NCBI GenBank assembly: GCA_030739735.1
Contig: JASLYQ010000004.1
Location: 1-64,000, forward strand
DNA: 64,000 bases
DNA from: Alphaproteobacteria bacterium
Lineage (GTDB): Bacteria > Pseudomonadota > Alphaproteobacteria > UBA7887
Direction: 5' to 3'
Shown in pieces: positions 55,761-64,000 of this stretch; position 1 is the stretch's first letter, and every line of letters starts with the position of its first letter. Under the pieces are notes generated by a model, which searched no databases, was not told where the DNA came from, and was given only the letters and a program-made list of their open reading frames with translations. Position numbers and translations under genes: made by a program.

Positions 55761-57154
55761 TCGTCTGGCTTGTCTTTGCCGGCTTGGCGCTGGTCGTCTC
55801 CGCGGCTCTTGCCCTGCCCATGTTGTGCCGAAGCAAGGCAGCCTCGACTCGAGCCGATTTCGACCTCGAGGTTTTCCGCGCCCAGCTTGCTGAGCTGGAA
55901 TCCGATCACGTCCGCGGTCTGCTCGGCAAAGCCGAGTTGGCGGCGGCGCGTAGGGAGATTGAGCGTCGTATGCTGGGGGCGGCACCCGATGCCGAGGCGG
56001 CACGAACCCCCGAGTGGGCTCCTCCGCTGCTGCTGCTAGCGCTGGATTGGCTGATTGGCGATCCGGCGCGGCGGGCCATCAGGCCGGCTCTGGCCGTGGC
56101 CGTGCTGGTGCCGTTGGCGAGCGTCTGGCTTTATGCCGTCATCGGCTTTCCCGAGGCACCTGATGTGCCGTTTGCCGAACGCGAAGGACCAGCGGGAATG
56201 CCGGCCGAGATGGATGCGGCGGTTGCCGGGCTTGCTGCGCGGCTCGAAGAGAATCCCAATGACTTCGAGGGCTGGTTCATGCTGGGGCGCTCCTATGGGG
56301 TCATGGAGCGCTATGACGATGCGGCGGCGGCGATGGCCCAGGCGGCCGCCCTAGAGCCCGAAAACATTGACGCGCTTGTCGCCTACGGCGAGGCCTTGGT
56401 CTTCGCCGCCGACGGTCTCGTCACGCCGCTCGCTGCGCTTCAGTTCGAGATCATCCTGGCGCTCGATCCCGGCAACGTGGCGGGCCAGTTATATCACGGC
56501 ACCGCACAGCTTCAGGCCGGTGACGGGACAGGGGCCTTTGCTACCTGGAGCGTGCTGGCGGTGAATTCACCGCCGGACGCGCCCTGGTTACCGTCGGTGA
56601 TGCAGCGTCTCGAGGTGCTCGCCGACAAACTCGACCTCGCCTTGCCCGAGGTGGAGATCGTTACGGCGCCGCCTGACCCGAGCGTCGAAGGCATGGCGGC
56701 AGCGGCGGAGATGCCCCCGGATGAGCAGGCGGTGCAAATCGAGACCATGGTTGCGCGCCTCGAGTCCCGTCTGGCCGAAGAGCCGGGTGATGCCGAGGGC
56801 TGGAAGCGCCTTGGTCGCGTCAAGCAAGTACTCGGCAATCTCGCGGCCTCGCGGGCGGCTTACGAGAAGGCGGTCGAGTTGTTGCCCGAGGACCTCGAGG
56901 CCCTGAAGAATTTGGCTGGGGTGATCGACGAGGCAGCCGGCGACGAGGTGCTGCCGGACGACGCGGTGGCGCTGTACGCGCGGGTTCTGGAGATTGATCC
57001 GAATGCCGCGGAAGCGCTTTGGTTCCTGGGTCTTGATGCTGCCCAGAATGATCGCAAGGAAGAAGCGAAAGCCTATTGGCGCCGCCTCCTCGCGCGCATG
57101 CCGTTCGGCAGCGAAGGCTACGACATGCTCTCGGAGCAGATCGACGCACTCTAA
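55757..57154 (+). CDS. ccmI: Cytochrome c-type biogenesis protein CcmI (CycH), with unusual insertion
   Basis: 465 residues. The N-terminal membrane helix (VFAGLALVVSAALALPML) and cytoplasmic loop with DLEVFRAQLAELESDHVRGL are as in CcmI. Then comes a second helix, IRPALAVAVLVPLASVWLYA, and a long periplasmic TPR region (about 150-465; NPNDFEGWFMLGRSYGVMER, EPGDAEGWKRLGRVKQVLGN, DPNAAEALWFLGLDAAQNDR) that holds apocytochrome c for CcmF/H. Between the loop and helix 2, at about residues 86-104, is an extra hydrophobic stretch WAPPLLLLALDWLIGDP. It matches the CbiB N-terminus and is not expected in CcmI; its DNA is identical to cbiB over 31 bases. The frame is intact, so the protein is probably made; the topology effect is unknown. 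Last gene of the ccm cluster. Confidence 0.93.
   Translation: MIVWLVFAGLALVVSAALALPMLCRSKAASTRADFDLEVFRAQLAELESDHVRGLLGKAELAAARREIERRMLGAAPDAEAARTPEWAPPLLLLALDWLIGDPARRAIRPALAVAVLVPLASVWLYAVIGFPEAPDVPFAEREGPAGMPAEMDAAVAGLAARLEENPNDFEGWFMLGRSYGVMERYDDAAAAMAQAAALEPENIDALVAYGEALVFAADGLVTPLAALQFEIILALDPGNVAGQLYHGTAQLQAGDGTGAFATWSVLAVNSPPDAPWLPSVMQRLEVLADKLDLALPEVEIVTAPPDPSVEGMAAAAEMPPDEQAVQIETMVARLESRLAEEPGDAEGWKRLGRVKQVLGNLAASRAAYEKAVELLPEDLEALKNLAGVIDEAAGDEVLPDDAVALYARVLEIDPNAAEALWFLGLDAAQNDRKEEAKAYWRRLLARMPFGSEGYDMLSEQIDAL
56039..56069 (+). repeat. 31-base segment shared with cbiB (copy in ccmI)
   Basis: Exact match to 29298-29328 in the same frame. A further 12-base block (GGCTCCTCCGCT) starting at 56017 matches cbiB from 29267, with two small in-frame gaps (3 and 3-6 bases) in the Leu-rich part between. 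As the encoded motif belongs to CbiB, ccmI is inferred to be the recipient. Confidence 0.9.
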
Positions 57155-57319
57155 CGTCAAGTGGTGAGCCTTCACTCTCACGGTTATCGCCCAGGTGCTA
57201 GCCTTGGCGTCGTGGTTTTCCGCCACCGCTATCGTACCAGCCTTGCGCACGGAGTGCGGCTTGGGTGCAAGGCTCGTCCTTGCCGATCGCTTCGCCCCGT
57301 GGCACCTGGATGCTTAGAT

Positions 57320-58621
57320 TTAGCTATGACAAAGTGCGCTGCGCAGATGTGAGGCGACAGCGTCGAGCGCGACCTGCTGCTGGTCGCCGCTGTTGAGATC
57401 CTTGACCGTAACCAGGTCTGCTTCGCACTCTTCCGGGCCGCGCACGAGCGCGAAGCGACAGCCGCGGTCGTCGGCGGTGCGAAATTGGCGGCCGAGTTTG
57501 GCACCCGTAAGATCGGTCTCGGCGGCCAAACCTGCCTTGCGCAGGCGTGCCGCTAACGCCAGTGAGTCCGCGGCCGAGTCCGCGTCCCAGACGGTGACGT
57601 AGGCGAGCGTCGGTGTGGGCGCCGCCATGCGCTCCTCGACCAGCATGAGAATGCGTTCGATGCCGAGCGAGCCGCCACAGATCGGTACCGAGTCCTTGAG
57701 GAACATGCCAGCGAGATCGTCGTACCGGCCACCGCCGGCAATCGAGCTGCCGATGCCGTCTGAGATAAATTCGTAAATGGCGCCGGTGTAGTAATCGAGT
57801 CCGCGTGCGAGCAGCGGGTCGAAGCGAATCGTTCCCGCCGGTAGCCCGGCCGCGACGCCGTCCCGAATGCTATCGATCTCGGCCAGACCGTCGCGCCCGG
57901 CTTCGTTGTCGAGTTTGTTGCGCAGTAGGTCGTCGAAATTGTCCCGCGCAATATCTTCGCACAGGGCCTCGGCTGCAATGCCTCGCTCCGAAAGCTCGGC
58001 ACGCACGCCGTCAATACTGATCTTGTCGAGCTTGTCGAGAGCGACGAGCGCGCCGCCGTGATCCGCCTCAGCAACACCGTAAGCGGTCATCATGGCATGC
58101 AGCACGCGGCGCGAATTGAGCCGGATGGTGAAATCAGGTAGGCCGACCTCGGTGAGCGCTGCGGCAAGCGCCAGCAGACACTCAATATCGGCCAGCGGTG
58201 AGGCGCTGCCGAATATGTCGACGTCGCATTGCAGAAACTCGCGGAAGCGGCCGTGACCGGGGCGGTCGGCGCGCCATACGGGGCCCATCTGATAGCGCTT
58301 GAAGATGCGCGGCAGCTCGTTACGGCGATGGGCGTAGAAACGCACTGCCGGCACCGTGAGATCGTAGCGCAACGCCATGTCGGCTTCGCCGCTCGCCGCT
58401 TTTTCACCGCGCTTGAGGATCTTGAAGATCAGCTTGTCGCCTTCGGCGCCGTATTTTCCCGCCAGCACCTCGAGGCGCTCGAAGGCCGGGGTCTCCATCG
58501 GCGCGAAACCGTGACGCTCGAATACATCGCGAATGCGCGCCAGCAGCGCAAGGCGGTGGCGCATGTTATCGGGCAAGAAATCACGGCTGCCAGAAGGCGG
58601 TGCAAGGGGTGTCTGGGTCAC
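57320..58621 (-). CDS. hisS: Histidyl-tRNA synthetase (alphaproteobacterial, eukaryote/archaeon-like type)
   Basis: 433 residues from GTG 58621, chosen because GGGAG lies 8 bases upstream; a TTG at 58639 would add six. Class II motifs: motif 2 IFKRYQMGPVWRADRPGHGR followed by FREFLQCDVDIFG, HisA motif LLARGLDYYTGAIYEF, motif 3 CGGSLGIERIL, and a C-terminal anticodon domain (about 345-433). The motif-2 wording WRADRP...EFLQCDVD is nearer the eukaryotic/archaeal type than classical bacterial HisRS (usually FRYERPQ...QFHQ). Some alphaproteobacteria carry such an enzyme together with tRNA-His lacking the usual G-1. Convergent with ccmI. Confidence 0.93.
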   Translation of the reverse strand: MTQTPLAPPSGSRDFLPDNMRHRLALLARIRDVFERHGFAPMETPAFERLEVLAGKYGAEGDKLIFKILKRGEKAASGEADMALRYDLTVPAVRFYAHRRNELPRIFKRYQMGPVWRADRPGHGRFREFLQCDVDIFGSASPLADIECLLALAAALTEVGLPDFTIRLNSRRVLHAMMTAYGVAEADHGGALVALDKLDKISIDGVRAELSERGIAAEALCEDIARDNFDDLLRNKLDNEAGRDGLAEIDSIRDGVAAGLPAGTIRFDPLLARGLDYYTGAIYEFISDGIGSSIAGGGRYDDLAGMFLKDSVPICGGSLGIERILMLVEERMAAPTPTLAYVTVWDADSAADSLALAARLRKAGLAAETDLTGAKLGRQFRTADDRGCRFALVRGPEECEADLVTVKDLNSGDQQQVALDAVASHLRSALCHS

Positions 58622-58883
58622 GGGTGGCTCCCGGAACAAGGGCGCGCGCGGACCCTACACCGCTGCAAGGCCCATGAAAAGACTCCCGAAGGTCTGATTC
58701 GAGCTGAATTTCTGCTTGTCCTTGAGCCTGCTGGAGTCAGGCCATGCGCAATATCGCTTTCGCCCTGCCACTGCTTCTCATGTTCGATCGCACCAAGCGA
58801 GCACCCGAGAGTGCACTACATTCTGGCACAGATATCTGGCTGGGCGGGACCGAGGACTTCAAAATGGTAGATATTGCTTGGTG

Positions 58884-59010
58884 CTACTGCCTGGCTCGGC
58901 TCTCCGAGGGTGGTGCCGCCGCCAGATGATGCCGACGCAGAGCGTCTCTGCGGCTTTCGACGATGTCATAGACCACCGGTAGCGTTATGATACCGATGCC
59001 CTGCCTTTGG
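58884..59010 (-). pseudogene. Possible C-terminal tail of a lost membrane transporter
   Basis: Directly after the pckG stop, the minus strand encodes about 40 codons reading QGIGIITLPVVYDIVESRRD ALRRHHLAAAPPSESRARQ, then a stop. A last hydrophobic strand ending in LPVVY and followed by a basic helix is how RND-type transporters usually end, but the match is short. The rest of the 397-base gap to hisS (58622-58883) has only a weak plus-strand frame (58744-58929) with a signal-peptide-like start that I do not trust. Confidence 0.3.
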
Positions 59011-59018
59011 TGACGGTC

Positions 59019-60890
59019 TCAATCCGCGATGCGCCAGATCTTCTCACCCTCGGAGAGCCTGGTGGCTAGGGCCCGACGCTCGTCTTCCAGCGGGCCCGGG
59101 AGTCTGCCCTTAAAGCGTTGGAACAGGTCGGATTGCGCCTCTGTCTCCGCCAGCGCGACGTCGCAATCGATGTCCATAATGTCGCTGAAATGGGATTCGC
59201 TAAAATCCAGTCCGCGCCAATTTAGATCGCGGTGTCTGGGCATGCTGCCGAACGGACTAGACGTGGCGTCGGCGCGCCCCTTGACGCGAGCGACAATCCA
59301 TTCGAGTACGCGCATGTTCTCGCCGAAACCGGGCCAGATGAAACGCCCTTTATCATCCTTGCGAAACCAGTTGACGCGGAAAATCTTCGGTGGATTTTCG
59401 AGTTTAGGTCCAAACGTTAGCCAATGATACCAATAGTCTGCCATGTTATAACCACAGAACGGCAACATGGCCATTGGATCGTACCTTATGGCGGCCTGAC
59501 CCGCCGCCGCAGCTGTTGCCTCAGAGCCCATGGTCGCGGCGAGGTAAACGCCATGCGCCCAATCGCGCGATTCATAAACTAGCGGGAAGGTATGGCTGAG
59601 CCGACCGCCAAAGATAAAGGCGTCGATCGGCACGCCGTCGGGGTCGTCCCATGCCGCATCGATACTCGGGCAGCGGCTGGTCGCGCATGTGAAGCGCGCA
59701 TTCTGGTGTGCTGCTTTGCGCCCGCAATCTGGCGTCCAATCCTTGCCCTGCCAATCGATGAGATGACCTGGTGGTTTACTGTCGATTCCCTCCCACCAGA
59801 CATCACCGTCATCGGTGAGTGCGACATTGGTAAAGATGGTATCGCGCTCGAGCATCGCCATCGCGTTCGGGTTGGTCTCACTCGATGTTCCGGGTACTAC
59901 GCCGAAACAACCCGCTTCCGGATTGATTGCATAGAGACGACCGTCCTCGCCCGGCTTGATCCAGGCGATATCGTCCCCGACGGTATGGACCTTCCAACCC
60001 TCGTAGCTTGCAGGCGGAATCAACATGGCGAGGTTCGTCTTGCCGCAGGCGCTCGGGAACGCCGCTGCTACGTAGGTCTTCTCGCCGCCGGGCGACTCCA
60101 GTCCGAGGATCAGCATGTGCTCCGCGAGCCAGCCTTCGTCACGCCCCATCACCGAGGCGATGCGCAGTGCGAAGCATTTCTTGCCGAGCAAGGCGTTGCC
60201 GCCATAGCCGCTGCCGAACGACCAGATCGCGCGCTCTTCCGGGAAATGAACGATGTATTTCTGCTCGTTGCACGGCCATGGCACGTCGGTCTGCCCCGGC
60301 GCCAGCGGCGCGCCGAGTGAATGCATGCAGGGAACGAAGTCCCCGTCGCCCAAGACGTCGAGGGCCTGTCGCCCCATCCGCGTCATGGTGCGCATGCTCG
60401 CCGCGACATAGGGGGCGTCGGTAAGCTGGACGCCGATATGCGCGATTCGCGATCCCAGCGGACCCATGGAGAAAGGGATGGCATACATCGTCCGACCCGT
60501 CATCGCGCCATCGAACAAGCTGCGTAGGGTTGCCTTTATCTCGATGGGATCGACCCAATTGTTGTTCGGGCCGGCATCGGCTTCTGTCGCAGAACACACG
60601 TAGGTCCTGTTTTCGACCCGTGCGACGTCCGCGGGATCGGAGCGCGCTAGGAAGCATCCGGGTCTCTTTTCCGGATTGAGCGGCGTCAACGTACCGGTCG
60701 CCACCATGCGGGCACACAGCCCATCATATTCTTCCTGCGACCCATTGCACCAATGGATCGAGTCGGGCTTGGCGAGCGCCGCCATTTCCTCTGCCCACGC
60801 AAGCAGTTTCTCATTACGTGCCACCACGGTCTCCGGAATTTGCGCCGTCCTTAGTCTCTCTCGGTTAGCCAATTCATGGCGTCCCCGCAA
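59019..60890 (-). CDS. pckG: Phosphoenolpyruvate carboxykinase (GTP)
   Basis: About 620 residues, the size of GTP-dependent PEPCK. Kinase-1 loop [18 protein letters not shown] with the reactive Cys, [16 protein letters not shown] (kinase-2 metal site), [14 protein letters not shown], and guanine-side motif [17 protein letters not shown]-terminal [18 protein letters not shown] is typical of the family. It converts oxaloacetate to PEP, the first step of gluconeogenesis. There is no in-frame ATG near the start: TTG at 60890 or TTG at 60872 (GGGGA about 10 bases upstream) are the candidates, so the start is uncertain by a few residues. Confidence 0.93.
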   Translation of the reverse strand: MRGRHELANRERLRTAQIPETVVARNEKLLAWAEEMAALAKPDSIHWCNGSQEEYDGLCARMVATGTLTPLNPEKRPGCFLARSDPADVARVENRTYVCSATEADAGPNNNWVDPIEIKATLRSLFDGAMTGRTMYAIPFSMGPLGSRIAHIGVQLTDAPYVAASMRTMTRMGRQALDVLGDGDFVPCMHSLGAPLAPGQTDVPWPCNEQKYIVHFPEERAIWSFGSGYGGNALLGKKCFALRIASVMGRDEGWLAEHMLILGLESPGGEKTYVAAAFPSACGKTNLAMLIPPASYEGWKVHTVGDDIAWIKPGEDGRLYAINPEAGCFGVVPGTSSETNPNAMAMLERDTIFTNVALTDDGDVWWEGIDSKPPGHLIDWQGKDWTPDCGRKAAHQNARFTCATSRCPSIDAAWDDPDGVPIDAFIFGGRLSHTFPLVYESRDWAHGVYLAATMGSEATAAAAGQAAIRYDPMAMLPFCGYNMADYWYHWLTFGPKLENPPKIFRVNWFRKDDKGRFIWPGFGENMRVLEWIVARVKGRADATSSPFGSMPRHRDLNWRGLDFSESHFSDIMDIDCDVALAETEAQSDLFQRFKGRLPGPLEDERRALATRLSEGEKIWRIAD

Positions 60891-61057
60891 CCGGCAAAAT
60901 CTTGAGTTTTATCTCACAAATCCAGCCAAAATGTCTCCCACCGGAAATATTTGGCGCTACCGCCCCATAACACGGCATTCGCTCGGCGAACTAGCACTCG
61001 TTTGCACCTCCTAGAAGCGACGTCAGCGGTGTGTCGAGCCGTATTCTGCCGATCGGT

Positions 61058-61117
61058 TCACAGGAATTGTTGTGCGTCTGGATGTGTTGCAACAGGGGCA
61101 TAGACGTACATTGCCAT
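61058..61117 (-). CDS. Micro-ORF with strong ribosome site upstream of pckG
   Basis: A 19-codon frame (MAMYVYAPVATHPDAQQFL) starts at ATG 61117, 5 bases after GGGAGGGGAGA, the strongest ribosome site in this region. It lies between boxB (same strand, upstream) and pckG, about 170 bases before the latter. It could be a leader peptide or the start of a lost gene. No family is recognisable. The remainder of the 292-base gap shows nothing else. Confidence 0.35.
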   Translation of the reverse strand: MAMYVYAPVATHPDAQQFL

Positions 61118-61182
61118 GATGTCTCCCCTCCCTATCGCGGGATATTAGAGCCCTTCTCGGGCCGGCATCAACGGTGGTCGGT

Positions 61183-62607
61183 TCAGGCGAACCTCACATA
61201 CTCGTATTCGACCGGCATACCGTTGATGCCGCGCGATGGCGGAACCAGCCAGCCGGCCATCTGGTTGGGCTCGTTGACCGGGTGCATGAGCGAACCGACA
61301 TAGGCGTGGTCGACTTCGCTCGGCAACCACTCGTTTTGGCGTGCCTGCCAGGTGGCTTTGTCCACGGGCTCGCCGACCGGGGAGAAGTGCGCGCCGGCAA
61401 AGATGCCGATGGCGCGGTGGAAGGCGGTATCGGGCAGGATCAGTGTGATGTCGATCTCGTGCTCGGCGATGATCTTGTTCCAGCGGTCGAGGCCCCGCTG
61501 GCAGTCCTGCCGGTAGTCGTCGCGCAGGCGCTCGTTGAGCACGGTGAGTGCCGGTGCATTCATGTGGTGGCGCTTGCCGTCATCCCACGTAGGAACTGAA
61601 TAGCTCGCATCGGCGAGGCAGTGGTCGTCGTCGATTTTGGTCTCTTGGAAGCGCCCCTTGAGGCCCGTTGTGTAGAAGGTCGCCGCGTTAGTCGACTGCT
61701 CCGAGCCGAACAGATCGGCCGAGACGCTGTAGTGGAAGTTGATGTAGCGCTGGATGGTCAGGAGGTCGATCCCGCCGTAATCGCGCACGCGCTCGGGATC
61801 GTCGAGGCCGTGCTCGCGCATGATTTCACAGGCGCGCTTGACCACGCGCCCAACGCCAGTCTCGCCCACAAACATATGGTGCGCTTCCTCGGTCAGCATG
61901 AAGCGACAGGAGCGTGACAGTGGGTCGAAGGCGGATTCGGCGAGGCTCGCGAGCTGGTACTTACCGTCGCGATCGGTGAAATAGGTGAACATGAAAAAGG
62001 ACAACCAATCCGGCGTCTTCTCGTTGAAGGCGCCGAGGATGCGGGGCTTGTCGGGGTCGCCCGAGTGACGCTCTAGCATCTCTTCTGCCTCCTCGCGGCC
62101 ATCGCGACCGAAATAGGCGTCAAGCAGATAGACCATGGCCCAGAGATGTCGCCCTTCCTCTACGTTCACCTGAAATAGGTTGCGCAGGTCGTAGAGCGAG
62201 GGGCAGGTTTTGCCGAGCAGGCGCTGCTGCTCGACCGAGGCGGGCTCTGTATCGCCCTGAGTAACGATAAGCCGGCGAAGGGTGCTGCGATACTCACCTG
62301 GTACTTCCTGCCAGGCCTCATCGTTCCTGTGGTCGCCGAAGGCGATGCGACGGTTCTTTTCCGGCGGGGCAAGGAAAATGCCCCAGCGGTAATCAGGCAT
62401 CGTGACATGGTCGAAATGGGCCCAGCCGCCAGATTCGACACTGATCGCGGTACGTAAATAGACCTCGGCCTCCTGGTAGCCGTCCGGCCCGAGCTCGCGC
62501 CACCAGTCGATATAGCGTGGTTGCCAGCTCTCCAGCGCTCGCTGGAGACGGCGATTGTCCGACAGATTGACGTTGTTGGGAATGCGCTCGTTGTAGTCGA
62601 TGCTCAT
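61183..62607 (-). CDS. boxB: Benzoyl-CoA 2,3-epoxidase subunit BoxB
   Basis: 474 residues, full length. It starts SIDYNERIPNNVNLSDNRRL, then DWWRELGPDGYQEAEVYLRT, and has the di-iron ligand regions NVEEGRHLWAMVYLLDAYFG and FMLTEEAHHMFVGETGV. BoxB with the reductase BoxA turns benzoyl-CoA into its 2,3-epoxide using O2; BoxC then opens the ring. boxC lies 3 bases upstream on the same strand, so the two form an operon; boxA is not in the window. Indicates aerobic degradation of benzoate-type aromatics via CoA esters. Confidence 0.95.
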   Translation of the reverse strand: MSIDYNERIPNNVNLSDNRRLQRALESWQPRYIDWWRELGPDGYQEAEVYLRTAISVESGGWAHFDHVTMPDYRWGIFLAPPEKNRRIAFGDHRNDEAWQEVPGEYRSTLRRLIVTQGDTEPASVEQQRLLGKTCPSLYDLRNLFQVNVEEGRHLWAMVYLLDAYFGRDGREEAEEMLERHSGDPDKPRILGAFNEKTPDWLSFFMFTYFTDRDGKYQLASLAESAFDPLSRSCRFMLTEEAHHMFVGETGVGRVVKRACEIMREHGLDDPERVRDYGGIDLLTIQRYINFHYSVSADLFGSEQSTNAATFYTTGLKGRFQETKIDDDHCLADASYSVPTWDDGKRHHMNAPALTVLNERLRDDYRQDCQRGLDRWNKIIAEHEIDITLILPDTAFHRAIGIFAGAHFSPVGEPVDKATWQARQNEWLPSEVDHAYVGSLMHPVNEPNQMAGWLVPPSRGINGMPVEYEYVRFA

Positions 62608-62610
62608 GAT

Positions 62611-64000
62611 CTACACCCGTTTGATATCGAAGTCGCTGCGCTCGCCGCTGCCGAATAGGGTTAGCGCCCCCCGCTCGCCGACAGCGTTGGGGCGCTGGAA
62701 GATCCAGTTCTGCCAAGCCGTGAGGCGGCCAAAAATCTTGGTCTCCATGGTCTCCGGCCCGGCAAAGCGCAGGTTCGCTTCCATGCCCGTGAGCGCGTCG
62801 GGGGAGAAGCTAGTGCGCTCCTCGATGGCCAGCCGCACCTCATCCTCCCAGTCAATATCGTCCGGAATAAATGTCACCAGGCCAAGCTCTTCCGCAGCGA
62901 TGGCGTAGAGGTCCTCGCCGATCACCTCGCGCGCTGTCACCACGGCGTCCGGGTCGCCGAGAAAGCGCGTCTCCAGCCGGCTCAGGCCGTTGCTCATGGG
63001 CAGGGCCCCGAAGTTCGCCTCGCTAAGGCGTAGGCTAGCGCTGCCGTCGCTGTCGAGCATGTAGGAGCGGTCGGCGGCGAGCACAATCTCGGCCAGGGTG
63101 CCAGCGAAACAGCTATCCGGCTCGACCACAGCGATGAGGCTGCGCGAAGACAAATCGAGACGCTTGAGCACACGCTTCCAGTACAGTCGAATCTCGCGCG
63201 CCAGCCAGTCGTCACCAAGATCGTCAAAGCTCTCGACCAAGGCGCCGTCGCCGCGCGATTGCAGCACCCAGGTGCCGATCTCTGGCCGGTTGGTGCGTAA
63301 ATGCAGAATGGCGTCGTCGAGCGCGCGCGCCAGAGCTAGGGGCCAGAAGTTCGCGCCTTGTTCGTGCATCGCCCCCACATCTGCAGCTCTGTCCGGGCCG
63401 AGCAAGGTGAAGCGCGCCGTGCGCGCCTCGCCATCAATGGTAATGTTGAGATGGGGATAGCCTATGGCCTCGGGCGTCAGCAAGCGCTCCACGCGAGGAA
63501 GCGCGATGCCTTGCGCCAGCGTCACGTCGCCGGCCAGCTCTTTGGCTCGTGCCAGAGCCGCTTCCAGCAGTTGAGTTGGTTTGACCAGCTCGTCGACCAA
63601 GCCCCAGTCGCGGGCGCGTTTGCCACGGATACCTTCCGCCGTGGTGCAGAGGAAATCGGCGCGGTCGCGGCGCACTTTGCGCTTATCCACCAGCCGCGTC
63701 AGCCCGCCGGTGCCGGGCAGCACAGCGAGCAACGGCAGCTCGGGCAGCGAGACCGCGCTGGCGCCATCATCCGCCAGCATGATGTGATCGCAGGCTAAGG
63801 CCAGCTCGTAGCCGCCACCGGATGCGGGCCCGTTGAGGGCGGCAATATAGACCTGGTGCGAGTTTTCGGTGGCATCCTCGATGGTGCAGCGCGTCTCGTT
63901 GGTGAACTTGCAAAAGTTCACTTTTGCGGCGTGACTCGACTGGCCGAGCATGCGGATATTAGCGCCGGCACAGAACACTTTGTCCTTGGCCGAGGTCAGC
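62611..64000 (-). CDS. boxC: Benzoyl-CoA-dihydrodiol lyase BoxC (5' end beyond window)
   Basis: Partial: about 463 codons visible, running off the right edge; BoxC is normally about 550 residues. Enoyl-CoA hydratase (crotonase) fold: LTSAKDKVFCAGANIRML, oxyanion-hole region ALNGPASGGGYELALACDHI, ELPLLAVLPGTGGLTRLVDK, and a second crotonase-like half around EPDSCFAGTLAEIVLAADRS. It hydrolytically opens the benzoyl-CoA epoxide ring to 3,4-dehydroadipyl-CoA semialdehyde and formate. Four bases (62607-62611) separate it from boxB. Confidence 0.94.
   Translation of the reverse strand, partial: LTSAKDKVFCAGANIRMLGQSSHAAKVNFCKFTNETRCTIEDATENSHQVYIAALNGPASGGGYELALACDHIMLADDGASAVSLPELPLLAVLPGTGGLTRLVDKRKVRRDRADFLCTTAEGIRGKRARDWGLVDELVKPTQLLEAALARAKELAGDVTLAQGIALPRVERLLTPEAIGYPHLNITIDGEARTARFTLLGPDRAADVGAMHEQGANFWPLALARALDDAILHLRTNRPEIGTWVLQSRGDGALVESFDDLGDDWLAREIRLYWKRVLKRLDLSSRSLIAVVEPDSCFAGTLAEIVLAADRSYMLDSDGSASLRLSEANFGALPMSNGLSRLETRFLGDPDAVVTAREVIGEDLYAIAAEELGLVTFIPDDIDWEDEVRLAIEERTSFSPDALTGMEANLRFAGPETMETKIFGRLTAWQNWIFQRPNAVGERGALTLFGSGERSDFDIKRV

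Noticed and set aside
57155-57319. Transcription terminator between convergent ccmI and hisS
   Set aside because: A 6-bp stem (57267-57272 with 57278-57283) is present but no T-run follows on either strand; too weak to call.

Overview
This window is GC-rich, densely packed bacterial chromosome and almost certainly comes from a free-living, aerobic alphaproteobacterium of Rhodospirillales/Kiloniellales type. This is inferred from the gene set: a Suv3-like helicase next to an S4 protein, Coq7, an ArsR-methyltransferase/metF/metH block, a complete system I cytochrome c maturation cluster, an aerobic-type cob cluster and a HisRS of non-classical type. No rRNA, tRNA, CRISPR array, prophage or intact insertion sequence was seen.

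Layout. 1-9.2 kb: the end of a secreted MORN-repeat protein, an AT-rich intergenic stretch, a fused 5-oxoprolinase, and a minus-strand methionine unit (SahR-like ArsR-methyltransferase regulator, a collapsed metF remnant, metH). 9.4-14.3 kb: mlaA-mlaC, ettA and a DASS anion symporter. 14.5-22.9 kb: a tripartite RND efflux set (TolC-like lipoprotein, periplasmic adaptor, CusA/CzcA-like pump) whose pump gene is separated from its partners by several unrelated genes and a relic. 23.2-37.1 kb: a large B12 cluster on the minus strand (cobW-cobN-cobO-cobQ behind a cobalamin riboswitch; cbiX-cobH-cobL-cobI-cbiG/cobJ-cobM), with cbiB between the two blocks in the opposite orientation. 37.6-49.9 kb: central and accessory metabolism (malate synthase G, carbonic anhydrase, CmcJ-like enzyme, alpha/beta hydrolase), S4 protein plus Suv3 helicase, coq7-dsbB, YqaA, LOG protein, HpcH/HpaI aldolase. 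50.2-57.2 kb: ccmABCDEFGHI. 57.3-64 kb: hisS, GTP-dependent PEP carboxykinase and the benzoyl-CoA epoxidation genes boxB and boxC (boxC runs off the right edge).

How genes work together. B12 made by the cob genes is the cofactor of MetH. The SahR-like regulator probably tunes the SAM cycle. The ccm cluster, dsbB and coq7 support aerobic respiration. Malate synthase, PEP carboxykinase and the box genes point to growth on acetyl-CoA-yielding and aromatic substrates.

The most unusual features are decay and small rearrangements at gene borders: metF with its catalytic middle deleted yet still overlapping metH; a frameshifted, truncated second DASS gene; relics of a secreted protein and a glutathione S-transferase plus less certain fragments; a 99-bp MITE-like inverted repeat; and a 31-base exact match, in the same reading frame, between cbiB and ccmI, where it appears to have added a short hydrophobic segment to CcmI. 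I found no clear evidence of an entirely new multi-gene system.
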